Shown: positions 42,774 to 51,042, counted from the first letter of the stretch. The stretch: DNA of 64,000 nucleotides from Salinilacustrithrix flava (GCA_024128875.1 JAMYFF010000006.1:124001-188000), one strand, 5' to 3'. Numbers and translations are program-made. The notes: a model not told the origin generated them from the sequence alone.

Positions 42774-43849
42774 GCGCCCCCGGCCTCGACGAGCTGGTCC
42801 GCGACCGCCGCATCATCGTGTGCGGCGGCTCCGGCGGCGTCGGCAAGACCACCACGGCAGCGGTGCTCGCCATGCGGGCCGCCGAGGCAGGTCGGCGTGC
42901 GGTCGTCGTCACCATCGACCCGGCCAAGCGCCTCGCCGACGCGCTCGGCCTCGACGGGCTCACCGACGCGCCCAGCCAGGTGGACGGCACCGGGTCGGGC
43001 GAGCTCTGGGCGATGATGCTGGACACCAAGTCCACCTTCGATGCCCTGGTCGCCAAGCACGCGGCCGACGACGCCCAGCTCCAGCGCATCCTCGGCAACC
43101 GCTTCTACAAGAACATCTCCGGCGCCCTCTCCGGCACCCAGGAGTACATGGCGATGGAGAAGCTCTACGAGCTGGCCGAGGAGACCGACTTCGACCTCAT
43201 CGTCGTGGACACCCCGCCCACCCGGAACGCGCTCGACTTCCTCGATGCACCGGCCCGGCTCAGCCGCTTCCTCGACCACCGCCTCTACCGGCTGCTGACG
43301 GCACCGAACCGGGGCGTGTTCCGGGCCGTGAACGTGGCCACCCAGACCTTCGTGCGCACCGTCGCCCGCGTCGTGGGCGCCGACGTCATCGACGACGCCG
43401 TGGCCTTCTTCCAGGCCTTCGACGGCATGGAGGAGGGCTTCAAGCGCCGGGCCACGCGGGTGCAGGAGCGCCTCCGCGACGACGACACCGCGTTCGTGCT
43501 CGTCGCCTCACCGCGGCGCGACACCATCGCCGAGGCCACGTTCTTCGCCGAGAAGCTCACCGAGGGCGGCATCCCGGTGCGGTCCCTCATCGTCAACCGC
43601 ATGCACCCCCGCTTCGACGACGGCCTGGCCGAGGCCACGCACCAGCGCGCCGACTCCCTCGAGGGGACCGACATCGGCTCGCTCTACCGCAACCTGGCCG
43701 ACTTCCAGCTCGCCGCCTCCCGGGAGGAGGAGAACCTCGCCGGCCTCGCCGACAAGGTGGCCCCGGCGCCGGTGGTCCGGGTGCCGTTCCTGCGCTCCGA
43801 CGTGCACGACCTCGAGGGCCTGCGCCTCATCGAAGCCGAGCTGTTCTGA
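42770..43849 (+). CDS. ArsA/Get3-family ATPase, second of pair
   Basis: 359 residues. P-loop GGSGGVGKTTTAAVLA, then DPAKRLADALGL and DTPPTRNALDFLDAP, typical of the actinobacterial ArsA-like family. GTG start overlaps the first ATPase stop (GTGA, 42770-42773). The two products likely form a heterodimer. The function in mycobacteria concerns protection during glycerol and hydroxylamine exposure; transfer to this organism is inference. Transcription ends at the large hairpin at 43855. Confidence 0.88.
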   Translation: MSAPGLDELVRDRRIIVCGGSGGVGKTTTAAVLAMRAAEAGRRAVVVTIDPAKRLADALGLDGLTDAPSQVDGTGSGELWAMMLDTKSTFDALVAKHAADDAQLQRILGNRFYKNISGALSGTQEYMAMEKLYELAEETDFDLIVVDTPPTRNALDFLDAPARLSRFLDHRLYRLLTAPNRGVFRAVNVATQTFVRTVARVVGADVIDDAVAFFQAFDGMEEGFKRRATRVQERLRDDDTAFVLVASPRRDTIAEATFFAEKLTEGGIPVRSLIVNRMHPRFDDGLAEATHQRADSLEGTDIGSLYRNLADFQLAASREEENLAGLADKVAPAPVVRVPFLRSDVHDLEGLRLIEAELF

Positions 43850-43854
43850 GATCC

Positions 43855-43904
43855 GTTCCGGCCTACGCATCCCCGCGCGTGCGGGGGAATCGGTAGGCCA
43901 GAAC
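43855..43904. terminator. Compound hairpin, bidirectional terminator; CRISPR-I-E-repeat look-alike
   Basis: Nested stems: GTTC/GAAC (43855-43858 and 43901-43904), GGCCTAC/GTAGGCC (43860-43866 and 43893-43899) and CCCCGC/GCGGGG (43871-43876 and 43881-43886). It lies between convergent genes (stops at 43849 and 43907). The central CCCCGCGCGTGCGGGG resembles the stem of type I-E CRISPR repeats, but only one copy exists. Confidence 0.65.
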
Positions 43905-43906
43905 CG

Positions 43907-44251
43907 TCAGTCTCGCTGGGCCTCGGCGAGCGCGGCGGCGGCCTCGTCGACCGACTCGGCCACCGGCACGATGCGGTCGAAGCCGGTCGTGTGCAGCAGC
44001 CGGGTGAGCGAGGCGCGGGAGCAGGCCACGGCGACCTCGCCGCCGGCCTCGCGGGTGCGTCGGATGCCGCCGATGAGCGCGCCGAGGCCGGCCGAGTCCA
44101 TGAAGGGGACGTCGGAGAGGTCGATGAGGAGCGCATCGGCGTCGGCGACACCGCCGAGGGCGTTGCGGAACTCGTCGACCGTGTAGGCGTCGAGCTCGCC
44201 GCTCGGGCGGCACAGCGTGTAGTCCGGGGTCTGCTCGATCTCGATGTCCAT
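43907..44251 (-). CDS. STAS-domain anti-sigma factor antagonist
   Basis: 114 residues, normal for SpoIIAA/RsbV-type proteins. The phosphorylation loop DVPFMDSAGLGAL is intact, with serine 58 or so as acceptor. It should release a sigma factor by binding its anti-sigma kinase when unphosphorylated. TAGCGT on the minus strand (44260-44265) ends 8 nt before the ATG. No anti-sigma kinase lies adjacent; the divergent gene encodes a lone receiver domain, which may belong to the same pathway. Confidence 0.9.
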   Translation of the reverse strand: MDIEIEQTPDYTLCRPSGELDAYTVDEFRNALGGVADADALLIDLSDVPFMDSAGLGALIGGIRRTREAGGEVAVACSRASLTRLLHTTGFDRIVPVAESVDEAAAALAEAQRD

Positions 44252-44259
44252 CGCGGGGC

Positions 44260-44269
44260 ACGCTACCGT
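44260..44269. promoter_or_regulatory. Overlapping divergent -10 elements
   Basis: TAGCGT (minus, 44260-44265) serves the STAS gene and TACCGT (plus, 44264-44269) serves the receiver gene; they share two bases. Both starts are predicted leaderless. The geometry repeats that at 5307-5316. Confidence 0.55.
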
Positions 44270-44276
44270 TCCCGCC

Positions 44277-44705
44277 GTGCCCACGGTCCTCATCGCCACC
44301 GACAACGATGCCGTCGCCGACGAGGTCGCGGCCGCCATCGAGGACGACGAGACCACCATCGTGCGGCTGCGCGCCGGGGTGGAGGTGCCGCCCGCCGTGG
44401 AGGCCCACCAGCCCGACCTGGTGGTGCTCGATCTGCAGATCGGCAACATGGGGGGCATGGCCGTGGCCACGCACCTGCGGGCCGAGATCGCCATGGAGCG
44501 CCTCGACGACGTGGCCATCCTCATGCTGCTCGATCGCACCGCCGACGTGTTCCTGGCCAAGCGGTCCAGCGCCGATGGCTGGCTGGTGAAGCCCCTCGAC
44601 TCGTTCCGCCTGCGCCGGGCGGCCAAGGCGCTGCTCGGCGGCGGCGACTACCACGAGGCCACCGGGATCGAGTCCGTGCCACCGGTGGCGCCCGCCTCCG
44701 CCTGA
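44277..44705 (+). CDS. Stand-alone response regulator receiver protein
   Basis: 142 residues. Receiver domain with phosphoacceptor in DLVVLDLQIGNMGG (aspartate near residue 45) and the conserved lysine in WLVKPLD. The N-terminal acidic pair is reduced (TDND), so magnesium binding may be weak. There is no output domain, and a 25-residue tail ends the protein. The GTG lies 7 nt after TACCGT. It stands divergent from a STAS gene, which suggests a partner-switching or stress circuit, but no kinase is adjacent. Confidence 0.85.
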   Translation: MPTVLIATDNDAVADEVAAAIEDDETTIVRLRAGVEVPPAVEAHQPDLVVLDLQIGNMGGMAVATHLRAEIAMERLDDVAILMLLDRTADVFLAKRSSADGWLVKPLDSFRLRRAAKALLGGGDYHEATGIESVPPVAPASA

Positions 44706-44754
44706 TCGGCGCAAACCGCTGGCGCCTCCAGGGCGCGGGCGGCACGCTCGGGTG

Positions 44755-45108
44755 ATGGAGCTGCGCCAGCGACTCGCCGAGCACCTGCCGATGTTCGGCC
44801 TCGAGGTGCGCACGCCGCGCCTGCTGCTGCGCTACCCCGACGACGAGGACGCGCTCGCCCTGGCTGAGCTCGGAGCGATGGGCGTGCACGACCCCGGGAC
44901 GCAGCCGTTCTCGATCCTGTGGACCTCGGTGCCGCCGCCGCACCAGCAGCGCAACACCCTCGCCGTCCGGGAGGGTGAGGCCGTGGTGATGGAGGGCTTC
45001 GTGATGGATCGCGCCGACTGGGAGCCCCACCGCCGCGACGACATCGAGCTCGTCGGCGCCGACGCGGTGGCTGCGCTGTTCGGCACCGAGCGACCGCCCG
45101 GGTCCTGA
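44755..45108 (+). CDS. GNAT-like N-terminal fragment / short hypothetical
   Basis: 117 residues. The first 70 residues match the opening of RimJ/RimL-type acetyltransferases (VRTPRLLLRYPDDEDALALAEL, here cited as positions about 18-39). The part that should bind acetyl-CoA is missing, and the C-terminus (DWEPHRRDDIELVGADAVAAL) corresponds only to the last helix. An internal deletion of a full GNAT would give this. It may be a decayed gene kept in frame. An in-frame GTG sits one codon upstream. Confidence 0.5.
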   Translation: MELRQRLAEHLPMFGLEVRTPRLLLRYPDDEDALALAELGAMGVHDPGTQPFSILWTSVPPPHQQRNTLAVREGEAVVMEGFVMDRADWEPHRRDDIELVGADAVAALFGTERPPGS

Positions 45109-45185
45109 GCCGGGATCCGGCTTCGATCGGCACCGGACCCCTCCGGTATGGTGGTCAGGCCCTGGCTCCACCGGCCAGGACGATC

Positions 45186-45262
45186 CGGGTGGTGGCTCAG
45201 CTTGGCAGAGCGCTGCGTTCGGGACGCAGAGGTCGGGAGTTCAAATCTCCCCCACCCGACCA
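45186..45262 (+). tRNA. tRNA-Pro (anticodon CGG)
   Basis: 77 nt including an encoded CCA. The acceptor stem CGGGTGG (45186-45192) pairs with CCACCCG (45252-45258). The anticodon stem CTGCG/CGCAG encloses the loop TTCGGGA with anticodon CGG at 45220-45222. The T loop has GTTCAAATC. It reads CCG codons, which are common here. No attachment-site duplication was seen downstream. Confidence 0.97.
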
Positions 45263-45326
45263 AGACGAGCATGCAGGCCAGCACGGGTTCCGACCGGGCT
45301 GGCCTGCGTCGCGCCGGAGCTGTGGC

Positions 45327-45680
45327 TCAGCTCCTGACTCCATCCAGGTGGGCGAGCAGCTCGTCTGCAGCCTTCTCCACCGCGTCGTGCTCGTTCTGCG
45401 CCGCCCGTTGCTTCGCCGCGATCAGCCCGCTGCGGACCACCCGATGGAAGTCGCCGAAGGGGAAGGCGTAGCGGTCCTTGGTCTCCTCGGACGCCTCGGT
45501 GTCCAGGGCCAGGTGCCACTCGCCGTAGCCGTCGTACCCGTCGCGGTCGATCTTCTCGTTCGACTGCTCGGACGATGGCGCGGCGTCGCCCCACTCGGTC
45601 TCCAGGTCGTACTGGTTGCTGTCGATCATCTGACGGGCCTTGGCGACGCCGTCGTCGTTGACTCGGTACTTGGATGCCAT
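45327..45680 (-). CDS. Conserved hypothetical protein, actinobacterial type
   Basis: 117 residues. The pattern KYRVNDDGVAKARQMID followed by EWHLALD, ETKDRYAFPFGDFHRV and a last helix is recognisable as a widespread small actinobacterial family of unknown function. It is charged and soluble, with no cysteine or catalytic motif evident. It lies between the tRNA and the racemase gene; the latter stops 26 nt upstream on the same strand. A shared transcript is possible. Confidence 0.75.
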   Translation of the reverse strand: MASKYRVNDDGVAKARQMIDSNQYDLETEWGDAAPSSEQSNEKIDRDGYDGYGEWHLALDTEASEETKDRYAFPFGDFHRVVRSGLIAAKQRAAQNEHDAVEKAADELLAHLDGVRS

Positions 45681-45706
45681 GCGTGGCCCGTACCCGGCCG
45701 CCGTCG

Positions 45707-46819
45707 TCACTGATGCATCTCGGGGACCGTCGGGGAGGAGGCGGGGTGCGGCGCGGAAGCGCCCACCGCCACCGTGGCGACGAAGGGGGAGGTCATGGCG
45801 CGGAGCAGGGCGCTGTAGTCGACGCCGAAGCGCAGCTCGTCGCCCACGACGCCGGCTGCGTCGTCCAGGTCCACGACCAGGTGGTCGCTGCTCATCCCGA
45901 GCAGCGCGACGCCGGCCGGGCACGTGAGGCCGTCTGGATCGACGTCCTGGCGCCCGAGCGCGACGATCGCCTGTCGGACCGGGCCGGTCCCACACCGAGG
46001 CGCCTGTGCGCCGAACGCGGTCTGGGCGAGCTCGCCCCACGGTCGGGCCGGCTTCACCTGCACCTCGATGATCTCGCCCACGAGGGCGAAGGCGTCGGCG
46101 CGGAGGCCGTCGATGGGTCGCCGGTGGAGCGGCTCGGTGCCGAGCAGGATCGACTCGCCGAGCCGGAGGTCGTTGACGCGCCCGGCATCTGGAGTCGTCA
46201 GGGCCCACTCGAGGTTGGCGGAGTTGCCGCCGGAGATGACGGAGAGCTCGACCCCGCAGGCCGCTTCGACCTGCTCGACGAGGCAGGACAGCTCGTCCAT
46301 CTTCGCCTGGTCCGGCACGACCCCGCACTGGCAGGCCAGGTTCGTCCCGAGCCCGACGAGCGACAGCCCCTGACGTCGACCGACGGATCGCGCCAGGTCG
46401 ACCACGTCCGCACTCCCCACGCCCTCGCGGAGGTCACCCAGCTCGACCATGAGGACGATCTCGTGCGTCGTGCCCTGGGCCACGGCGGCGGCGGCAAGGC
46501 CGTCCAGGACGGCTCCCTCGGTGTTCATGCTGGTGGTGGCGTGGCGGACGACCTCGTGGACCTGGCTCAGCATCGGTGCCCGGATCAGGGTGAGCGGCGC
46601 ATCGACCTCCGCCGAGCGCATCCGGGCGAGGTTCTCGACCCTCGAATCGCCGAGCCCGGCCGCGCCGCCGTCGAGCAGCGCCTGCGCCAGCTCGGTCGAG
46701 CCGAGGGCGGCCTTGGTCACGCCGGTCACCCGGATGCCGCGCCGCGCCAGTCGGTCCACGAGGACCCGGGTGTTGTCGCGGATCGCGTCGAGATCGACCT
46801 CGAGCCGAGGCGCCGTCAC
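45707..46819 (-). CDS. Ornithine/alanine racemase-like PLP enzyme
   Basis: 370 residues. Fold type III PLP barrel: the PLP lysine lies in GVTKAALG (about residue 36). GGNSANLEW and the later RLGESILLGTEPLHRR segment match the alanine-racemase-N-domain family that includes bacterial ornithine racemase. The usual C-terminal alanine racemase domain is reduced. It should interconvert L and D forms of an amino acid. The GTG start overlaps the stop of the DUF1611 gene (46816-46819). Co-occurrence with DUF1611 suggests a D-amino-acid pathway. The N-terminus is complete, and substrate identity is open. Confidence 0.82.
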   Translation of the reverse strand: MTAPRLEVDLDAIRDNTRVLVDRLARRGIRVTGVTKAALGSTELAQALLDGGAAGLGDSRVENLARMRSAEVDAPLTLIRAPMLSQVHEVVRHATTSMNTEGAVLDGLAAAAVAQGTTHEIVLMVELGDLREGVGSADVVDLARSVGRRQGLSLVGLGTNLACQCGVVPDQAKMDELSCLVEQVEAACGVELSVISGGNSANLEWALTTPDAGRVNDLRLGESILLGTEPLHRRPIDGLRADAFALVGEIIEVQVKPARPWGELAQTAFGAQAPRCGTGPVRQAIVALGRQDVDPDGLTCPAGVALLGMSSDHLVVDLDDAAGVVGDELRFGVDYSALLRAMTSPFVATVAVGASAPHPASSPTVPEMHQ

Positions 46820-47937
46820 CGCTCGCTCAGGGTGCGCGGCTCAGCGAGGGCCGGGAACGCGTCGACGACCATGTCGACGAGGCGATCGAGCGGCCTGGTG
46901 AGCGGGTCGGTGGCCGGCACGCCGAGATCCAGCTCGTACTCGTCGATCGCCGCCGTGACGTCGGCGTCGGTCATGTGCTCGTGGTTGATCGTGACGCCGA
47001 TCACCTTCGTGTCGGCGAAGGCCTCGATCAGCTCGACCTCGCTGGCGACGGTGGGCATGGCGACCATGGGGAAGTCACCGAGCACGCGGCGCTTCGGGGC
47101 GTGCTGCACGATGACGCCCTGGGGGCGGCTGCCCCGGAGGATGTGCGCCGAGGTGAGGTACGCGGGGTGGCTGAGCGCACCCTGGCCTTCGACGACGATC
47201 ACGTCGGGGTCCTCGCCCTCGAAGGCCGCGACCACCTGGTCCTCGACCTCACCGGAGCAGAACTGGGGGACGAGGGCATCGAGGGCCACGCCGTACCGGC
47301 CGCCCTGGATGAGGGTGGTCTGGCCGGTGCCGACCATCACCGCCCTGACCCCGCGGGCGTTCAGTGCCTGGACGAGCAGCGTCGCGGTGGTCCGCTTCCC
47401 GATGGCGCCGTCGGTGCCGAGCACGGCGATGCGCAGGCAGGTGACGTCGAAGATCCGCCCCGAGAACAGCTTGAGGTCCTTCTTCTCCTTGGGGCGCCGG
47501 ACGTCGGTGATGGTCACCCCGGCCATCAGGCTGGCCGCCACGAACTCGGCGTCGTCGTTGAGGAACTCGTGGAGCCCGTTGATGACGTGCATGCCTCGGG
47601 CGATGCCGTCGAGCAGGACGACCCGCTGCGCCGGGGAGAGCAGCCCGTCCGCCGGCGCGACGCCGAAGATGAGGTAGTCGGGGACGCCTCCGGCGTGGGC
47701 GATGGCCTCGGTCAGGTCGGCCAGCACCGGGACGCCGTTCGCTGTCCCGTCGAGGAACGAACCCGCATCCAGGCCGGCGCGTCGGCTGTCGATGACGCTG
47801 ACGATGCGGTACTTCTCGGAGTGCCGGACCAGGCCGTTCGCAGTCTTGCCGTCCTGCTCGCCGAACTGGCCCTCGCAGTAGACCACCGCCGTCGGGCGCG
47901 CGTCGCGGGTGGAAGGGGTGGGTGCGGGCTGGGGCAT
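46816..47937 (-). CDS. DUF1611 family P-loop protein (DgcN-like)
   Basis: 373 residues. An N-terminal Rossmann-like domain precedes a P-loop domain with LGTDGAIGKRTTATLL (about 180-195) and VVEGQGALSHPAY. A characterised DUF1611 member, DgcN of Pseudoalteromonas, N-acetylates D-glutamate for catabolism. The neighbour here is a PLP racemase rather than the DgcA-type enzyme, so the route differs. The ATG has a Shine-Dalgarno AGAGGAG only 4 nt away, and that sequence is locked in a 10-bp hairpin (47942-47964) at the end of an approximately 105-nt structured leader. Control at translation initiation is likely. Confidence 0.8.
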   Translation of the reverse strand: MPQPAPTPSTRDARPTAVVYCEGQFGEQDGKTANGLVRHSEKYRIVSVIDSRRAGLDAGSFLDGTANGVPVLADLTEAIAHAGGVPDYLIFGVAPADGLLSPAQRVVLLDGIARGMHVINGLHEFLNDDAEFVAASLMAGVTITDVRRPKEKKDLKLFSGRIFDVTCLRIAVLGTDGAIGKRTTATLLVQALNARGVRAVMVGTGQTTLIQGGRYGVALDALVPQFCSGEVEDQVVAAFEGEDPDVIVVEGQGALSHPAYLTSAHILRGSRPQGVIVQHAPKRRVLGDFPMVAMPTVASEVELIEAFADTKVIGVTINHEHMTDADVTAAIDEYELDLGVPATDPLTRPLDRLVDMVVDAFPALAEPRTLSER

Positions 47938-48054
47938 GTGTCTCCTCTGAGCGTCTCAGAGGAGGCGACGGGCTCGTTGCCGGGGACGGTGTCCCTGCGG
48001 TCGGCGAGGCCCCTGCCCCTGAGTGCCGGCGGTGTTGCCGACGGCTGCATCCTA
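47938..48054 (-). promoter_or_regulatory. Structured 5' leader of DUF1611-racemase operon; candidate riboswitch or RNA thermometer
   Basis: A -10-like TAGGAT (minus, 48049-48054) predicts a start near 48042. Three hairpins follow. Hairpin A is GCCG..CGG/CCG..CGGC (48025-48045). B is GGGC-TCG/CGA-GCCC (47970-48012), enclosing GGGAC/GTCCC. C is CTCCTCTGAG/CTCAGAGGAG (47942-47964, loop 3 nt) and contains the ribosome binding site. GGCAAC occurs twice in unpaired or joint positions. I cannot match it to a known riboswitch class. Confidence 0.5.
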
Positions 48055-48108
48055 CCGGGGGGACGGGCGGACACCTTCGGGTCGGGCGCGCCGATCTAGG
48101 TTGCGGAG

Positions 48109-49110
48109 GTGGCGACCGGCTTGACCCTCAGCGAGCAGTTCTTCCGTGACCAGGCGGCGTCGGGCGCGAGCGGCGACCTGTCCACCGTGCTCAACCGCAT
48201 CAGCCTGGCGGCGAGGATGCTGGCGTCGGAGATCATGCGCGCCGGCTTCGTCGGCAAGCTCGGCCTGACCGGCGACAGCAACGTGCAGGGCGAGCAGGTC
48301 CGCCAGCTCGACATCATCAGCAACGACATCGTGAGCCAGGTGATGGACCACGCGCCGATGATCGCCGGCATCGGCAGCGAGGAGCTCGAGGACGTCTACG
48401 CGATGCCCGGTTCCGAGCACGGCAAGTACGTGCTCACCATCGACCCGCTCGACGGCTCCGGCAACGTGGACGTCGACGGGGCCATGGGCACCATCTTCGG
48501 GATCTACCGCCGTCCCGAGGAGCGCAGCGGCCTGCCCGCGGACGTCGCCGACTTCCTGCAGCCCGGCCGCGACCTGGTGGCCGCCGGCTACGTGCTCTAC
48601 GGCCCCTCGACCATGTTCGTGTACACGGCCGGCGGCAGCGTGCACGGCTTCACCCTCGACCGCTCCATCGGCACCTTCTTCCTCACGCACCCGTCGATCC
48701 GCATCCCGGAGGGCGCGGGCACCTACGCGGTCAACGAGGCCAACGAATCGGAGTGGGACGACCGCACCCGGGACATGGTCGCCACCTTCCGACGCCAGCA
48801 GTCCCGCTGCGGCCCCCGCCAGGCGCGCTACTCCGGCGCGCTCGCCGCTGACGTCCACCGGATCCTGCTCAGAGGTGGCGTCTTCATGTACCCGCCGACG
48901 TCCTCGAGACCGGAGGGCAAGCTGCGCCTCCTCTACGAGAACGCACCCCTGGCGTTCCTCATCTCCCACGCCGGTGGCGCCGCCACCGACGGCCGTCGCG
49001 ACATCCTCGACATCACGCCCACCGAGCTGCACCAGCGCACACCGCTGTACATCGGCAGCAGCGGCGACGTGGCCGAGGTGCAGCGGCTGCTCGGACCGGG
49101 ACGAGACTGA
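48109..49110 (+). CDS. fbp: Fructose-1,6-bisphosphatase class I
   Basis: 333 residues. It hydrolyses fructose 1,6-bisphosphate in gluconeogenesis. The metal-binding signature IDPLDGSGNVDV (about 111-122) and the GSEE motif at about 89-92 are present. The substrate loop region NEANESEWDDRTR and the C-terminal GGAATDGRRDILDI are also present. GTG 48109 lies 6 nt after TAGGTT (48097-48102), so a leaderless transcript is expected. An in-frame TTG at 48121 is an alternative. It is divergent from the DUF1611 operon with 171 bp between start codons. Confidence 0.92.
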   Translation: MATGLTLSEQFFRDQAASGASGDLSTVLNRISLAARMLASEIMRAGFVGKLGLTGDSNVQGEQVRQLDIISNDIVSQVMDHAPMIAGIGSEELEDVYAMPGSEHGKYVLTIDPLDGSGNVDVDGAMGTIFGIYRRPEERSGLPADVADFLQPGRDLVAAGYVLYGPSTMFVYTAGGSVHGFTLDRSIGTFFLTHPSIRIPEGAGTYAVNEANESEWDDRTRDMVATFRRQQSRCGPRQARYSGALAADVHRILLRGGVFMYPPTSSRPEGKLRLLYENAPLAFLISHAGGAATDGRRDILDITPTELHQRTPLYIGSSGDVAEVQRLLGPGRD

Positions 49111-49133
49111 CCGCTCGCTCCGCGACTGGTGCG

Positions 49134-50156
49134 TCATCGCATCGAGCCTCTCGTGGTGCCGAGGCTGTGCCAGGCCCGGAACCCGATCTCGTCGACGAGC
49201 GCGCCGAGCGACCTCTCGGTGTCCGCTGCGATGCCGTACGGGGCGGGCTCGGGCACCGCCATGGTGCCGTGCCTGATGCCTCGATCCGCCATGTCCCACT
49301 CCATCCCGGCGCGGTTGAGGATGGCGACCATCGCTGCGTTCTCGGAGAGGACGTCGGCTGCGAAGCGCGAGATGCCATTCCGCCGGGCCGCGATCGCGAG
49401 AGCGCCCATCAGCAGCGCACCGAGTCCCCTTCCCTGGAGCTCGTCCATGATCGAGAAGCTGATGTCGGCGACTGACGGGTCCGAGCGCGACCGGATGTAG
49501 GACGCGCCGCCGACGCCGGTCTGCTCGTCGTCGATGGCGACCCAGACGAAGTGGTCGATGTAGTCGACCTCGGTCAGGTACCGGGCAGTCGCTGGCGTGA
49601 TCCCGGTCACGCTGAAGAACCGCCGGTACCTGGTCTTGGCCGAGATGAGCGCGTCCGCCTCGAGGAGGCGCCATTGATCGGCGGGCAAGACCGGCCGGAG
49701 CCGGAGCGCCGTCCCGTCGTCGAGCGTCATGGGAACCGGGACTAGACCCGCGGCGAGGCGGCGACGGGCGCGGGTCACGACCTTGTCAGCGACGCCTTCG
49801 ATGGCGAGGAGCTGCGTGAAGGCTGCGCGCCCGCCCATGAGGCCACGCACCGGGGTCAGGGCGGTCACCGTGGAGGCGCGTGGCCGCTCGCGAAGCAGCG
49901 CGATCTCGCCGACGATCGATCCCTCCGCCACGATCGCGAGCTCGTTGTCGTCGCGCTCGCCGACGACGACCCGCGCTTCTCCATCGGTCAGGAGGATGAA
50001 GTGGTGAGCCGCCTCCCCCTCTCGCATCAGCGTGGTGCCGGGCGCTGCGGTGAACGGGGTGAGCAGCGAGGCCAGACCGCGGAGCGCGGCATCGGGCGCG
50101 CCGGCGAGAACGTCGACAGCCTCCAGTTCGGCGACCGTCTCGCCTTCATCGCTCAC
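49134..50156 (-). CDS. Cyclic-nucleotide-regulated protein lysine acetyltransferase (Pat-like)
   Basis: 340 residues. An N-terminal cyclic-nucleotide-binding domain (about 15-135, with GEIALLRERPRASTVTALTP as the phosphate-binding cassette) is fused to a GNAT domain (about 160-320, acetyl-CoA loop ELQGRGLGALLMGAL). This architecture is that of mycobacterial Pat, which acetylates acyl-CoA synthetases under cAMP control. The start GTG 50156 gives a normal Pat length; a longer frame to 50282 has a low-complexity arginine-rich leader. The gene is convergent with fbp, with 23 nt between. Confidence 0.88.
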   Translation of the reverse strand: MSDEGETVAELEAVDVLAGAPDAALRGLASLLTPFTAAPGTTLMREGEAAHHFILLTDGEARVVVGERDDNELAIVAEGSIVGEIALLRERPRASTVTALTPVRGLMGGRAAFTQLLAIEGVADKVVTRARRRLAAGLVPVPMTLDDGTALRLRPVLPADQWRLLEADALISAKTRYRRFFSVTGITPATARYLTEVDYIDHFVWVAIDDEQTGVGGASYIRSRSDPSVADISFSIMDELQGRGLGALLMGALAIAARRNGISRFAADVLSENAAMVAILNRAGMEWDMADRGIRHGTMAVPEPAPYGIAADTERSLGALVDEIGFRAWHSLGTTRGSMR

Positions 50157-50382
50157 GAGGACGTCCTGACGGGGCGTGCCAGCGGTTCGTCCGATCCCTC
50201 GGCCGGACCGGCTCGGGCACGACGGGTGCGGTGGCCGGTCACGTCGGTGCGGTCGGCGTGAGGCATCGCTCGAGTCGAGCACATTGCGCTGCGACAGGTG
50301 AGTGGCGTGAATTGGGTCACGAACCGGGCACCAGTGACCCGAGACCCTTCCTGGAGTCCAGGGGTCGCCCTACGTTCCGATC

Positions 50383-51042
50383 ATGGTCCCCCCACGGGCG
50401 CGCCGAGGTGCGCCGGTCGCCATCTTCCTGCTCTTCGTCGCGGGGTTCGTGACAGCCTGCGGCTCGGGCGGCACGGGTGAGCCGGCCTCGCTCGCAGCGA
50501 CCACCACCCTCGCCGGCGTCGTCCGGGCACCGCTGCTCGAGGTCGCCGACGTCTCGCTGCCCGAGGCGGCGAGTGGCACGCCGATGGCCATGCGGGCCGA
50601 CGACGGCGAGCTGCTCGTCGTGTACTTCGGGTACACGTCGTGCCCGGATGTCTGCCCCATGACGATGAGCGATCTGCGGGTCGCCATCGAGGACCTCCCC
50701 GACGGGCTCGCCGAGAAGGTGACCGTCGCGATGGCCACCGTCGACCCCGAGCGGGACCAGCCGGAGACCCTCGCCGGCTACCTCGGGCACTTCTTCGACC
50801 GGACCGCTGCGCTGCGCACCGAGGACCCCGCCGAGCTGGCGACCGCGGCACGGGCCTTCGGCGTCCAGTACGAGGTCGAGGATCACGAGCCCGGCGACGC
50901 CACCTACGACGTCGGGCACTCGGCGATCACCTACGTGATCGACGACACCGGAACCGTGCGCGTCGAGTGGCCCTTCGGCTTCGAGAGCGAGCACATGACG
51001 ACCGACCTGACCACCCTGCTGACCCGACCGGAGATCCGATGA
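50383..51042 (+). CDS. SCO1/SenC-type copper chaperone lipoprotein
   Basis: 219 residues. A lipobox FVTACG follows an N-terminal hydrophobic segment. Thioredoxin fold with copper ligands TSCPDVCP (C87, C91) and H179 in DVGHSA. SCO proteins load the CuA centre of cytochrome c oxidase. TACGTT (50371-50376) ends 6 nt before the ATG. Two small inverted repeats, GGGTCAC/GTGACCC (50314-50340) and CCTGGA/TCCAGG (50350-50362), precede the promoter and could be regulator sites. The ATGA overlap links it to the PCuAC gene. Confidence 0.9.
   Translation: MVPPRARRGAPVAIFLLFVAGFVTACGSGGTGEPASLAATTTLAGVVRAPLLEVADVSLPEAASGTPMAMRADDGELLVVYFGYTSCPDVCPMTMSDLRVAIEDLPDGLAEKVTVAMATVDPERDQPETLAGYLGHFFDRTAALRTEDPAELATAARAFGVQYEVEDHEPGDATYDVGHSAITYVIDDTGTVRVEWPFGFESEHMTTDLTTLLTRPEIR

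Noticed and set aside
43855..43904. CRISPR repeat (type I-E-like core CCCCGCGCGTGCGGGG)
   Set aside because: Only one copy, no spacers, no cas genes, and it sits exactly between two convergent stop codons, which suits a terminator.
45186..45262. tRNA-Pro as an integration (att) site
   Set aside because: No repeat of the tRNA 3' end was seen downstream, and the flanking genes look like ordinary chromosome.
47938..48054. SAM-I riboswitch, because of GGCAAC motifs and a multi-stem leader
   Set aside because: The P1 closing stem and the expected long P2a/P3 arrangement are not visible, and the genes are not methionine-related.
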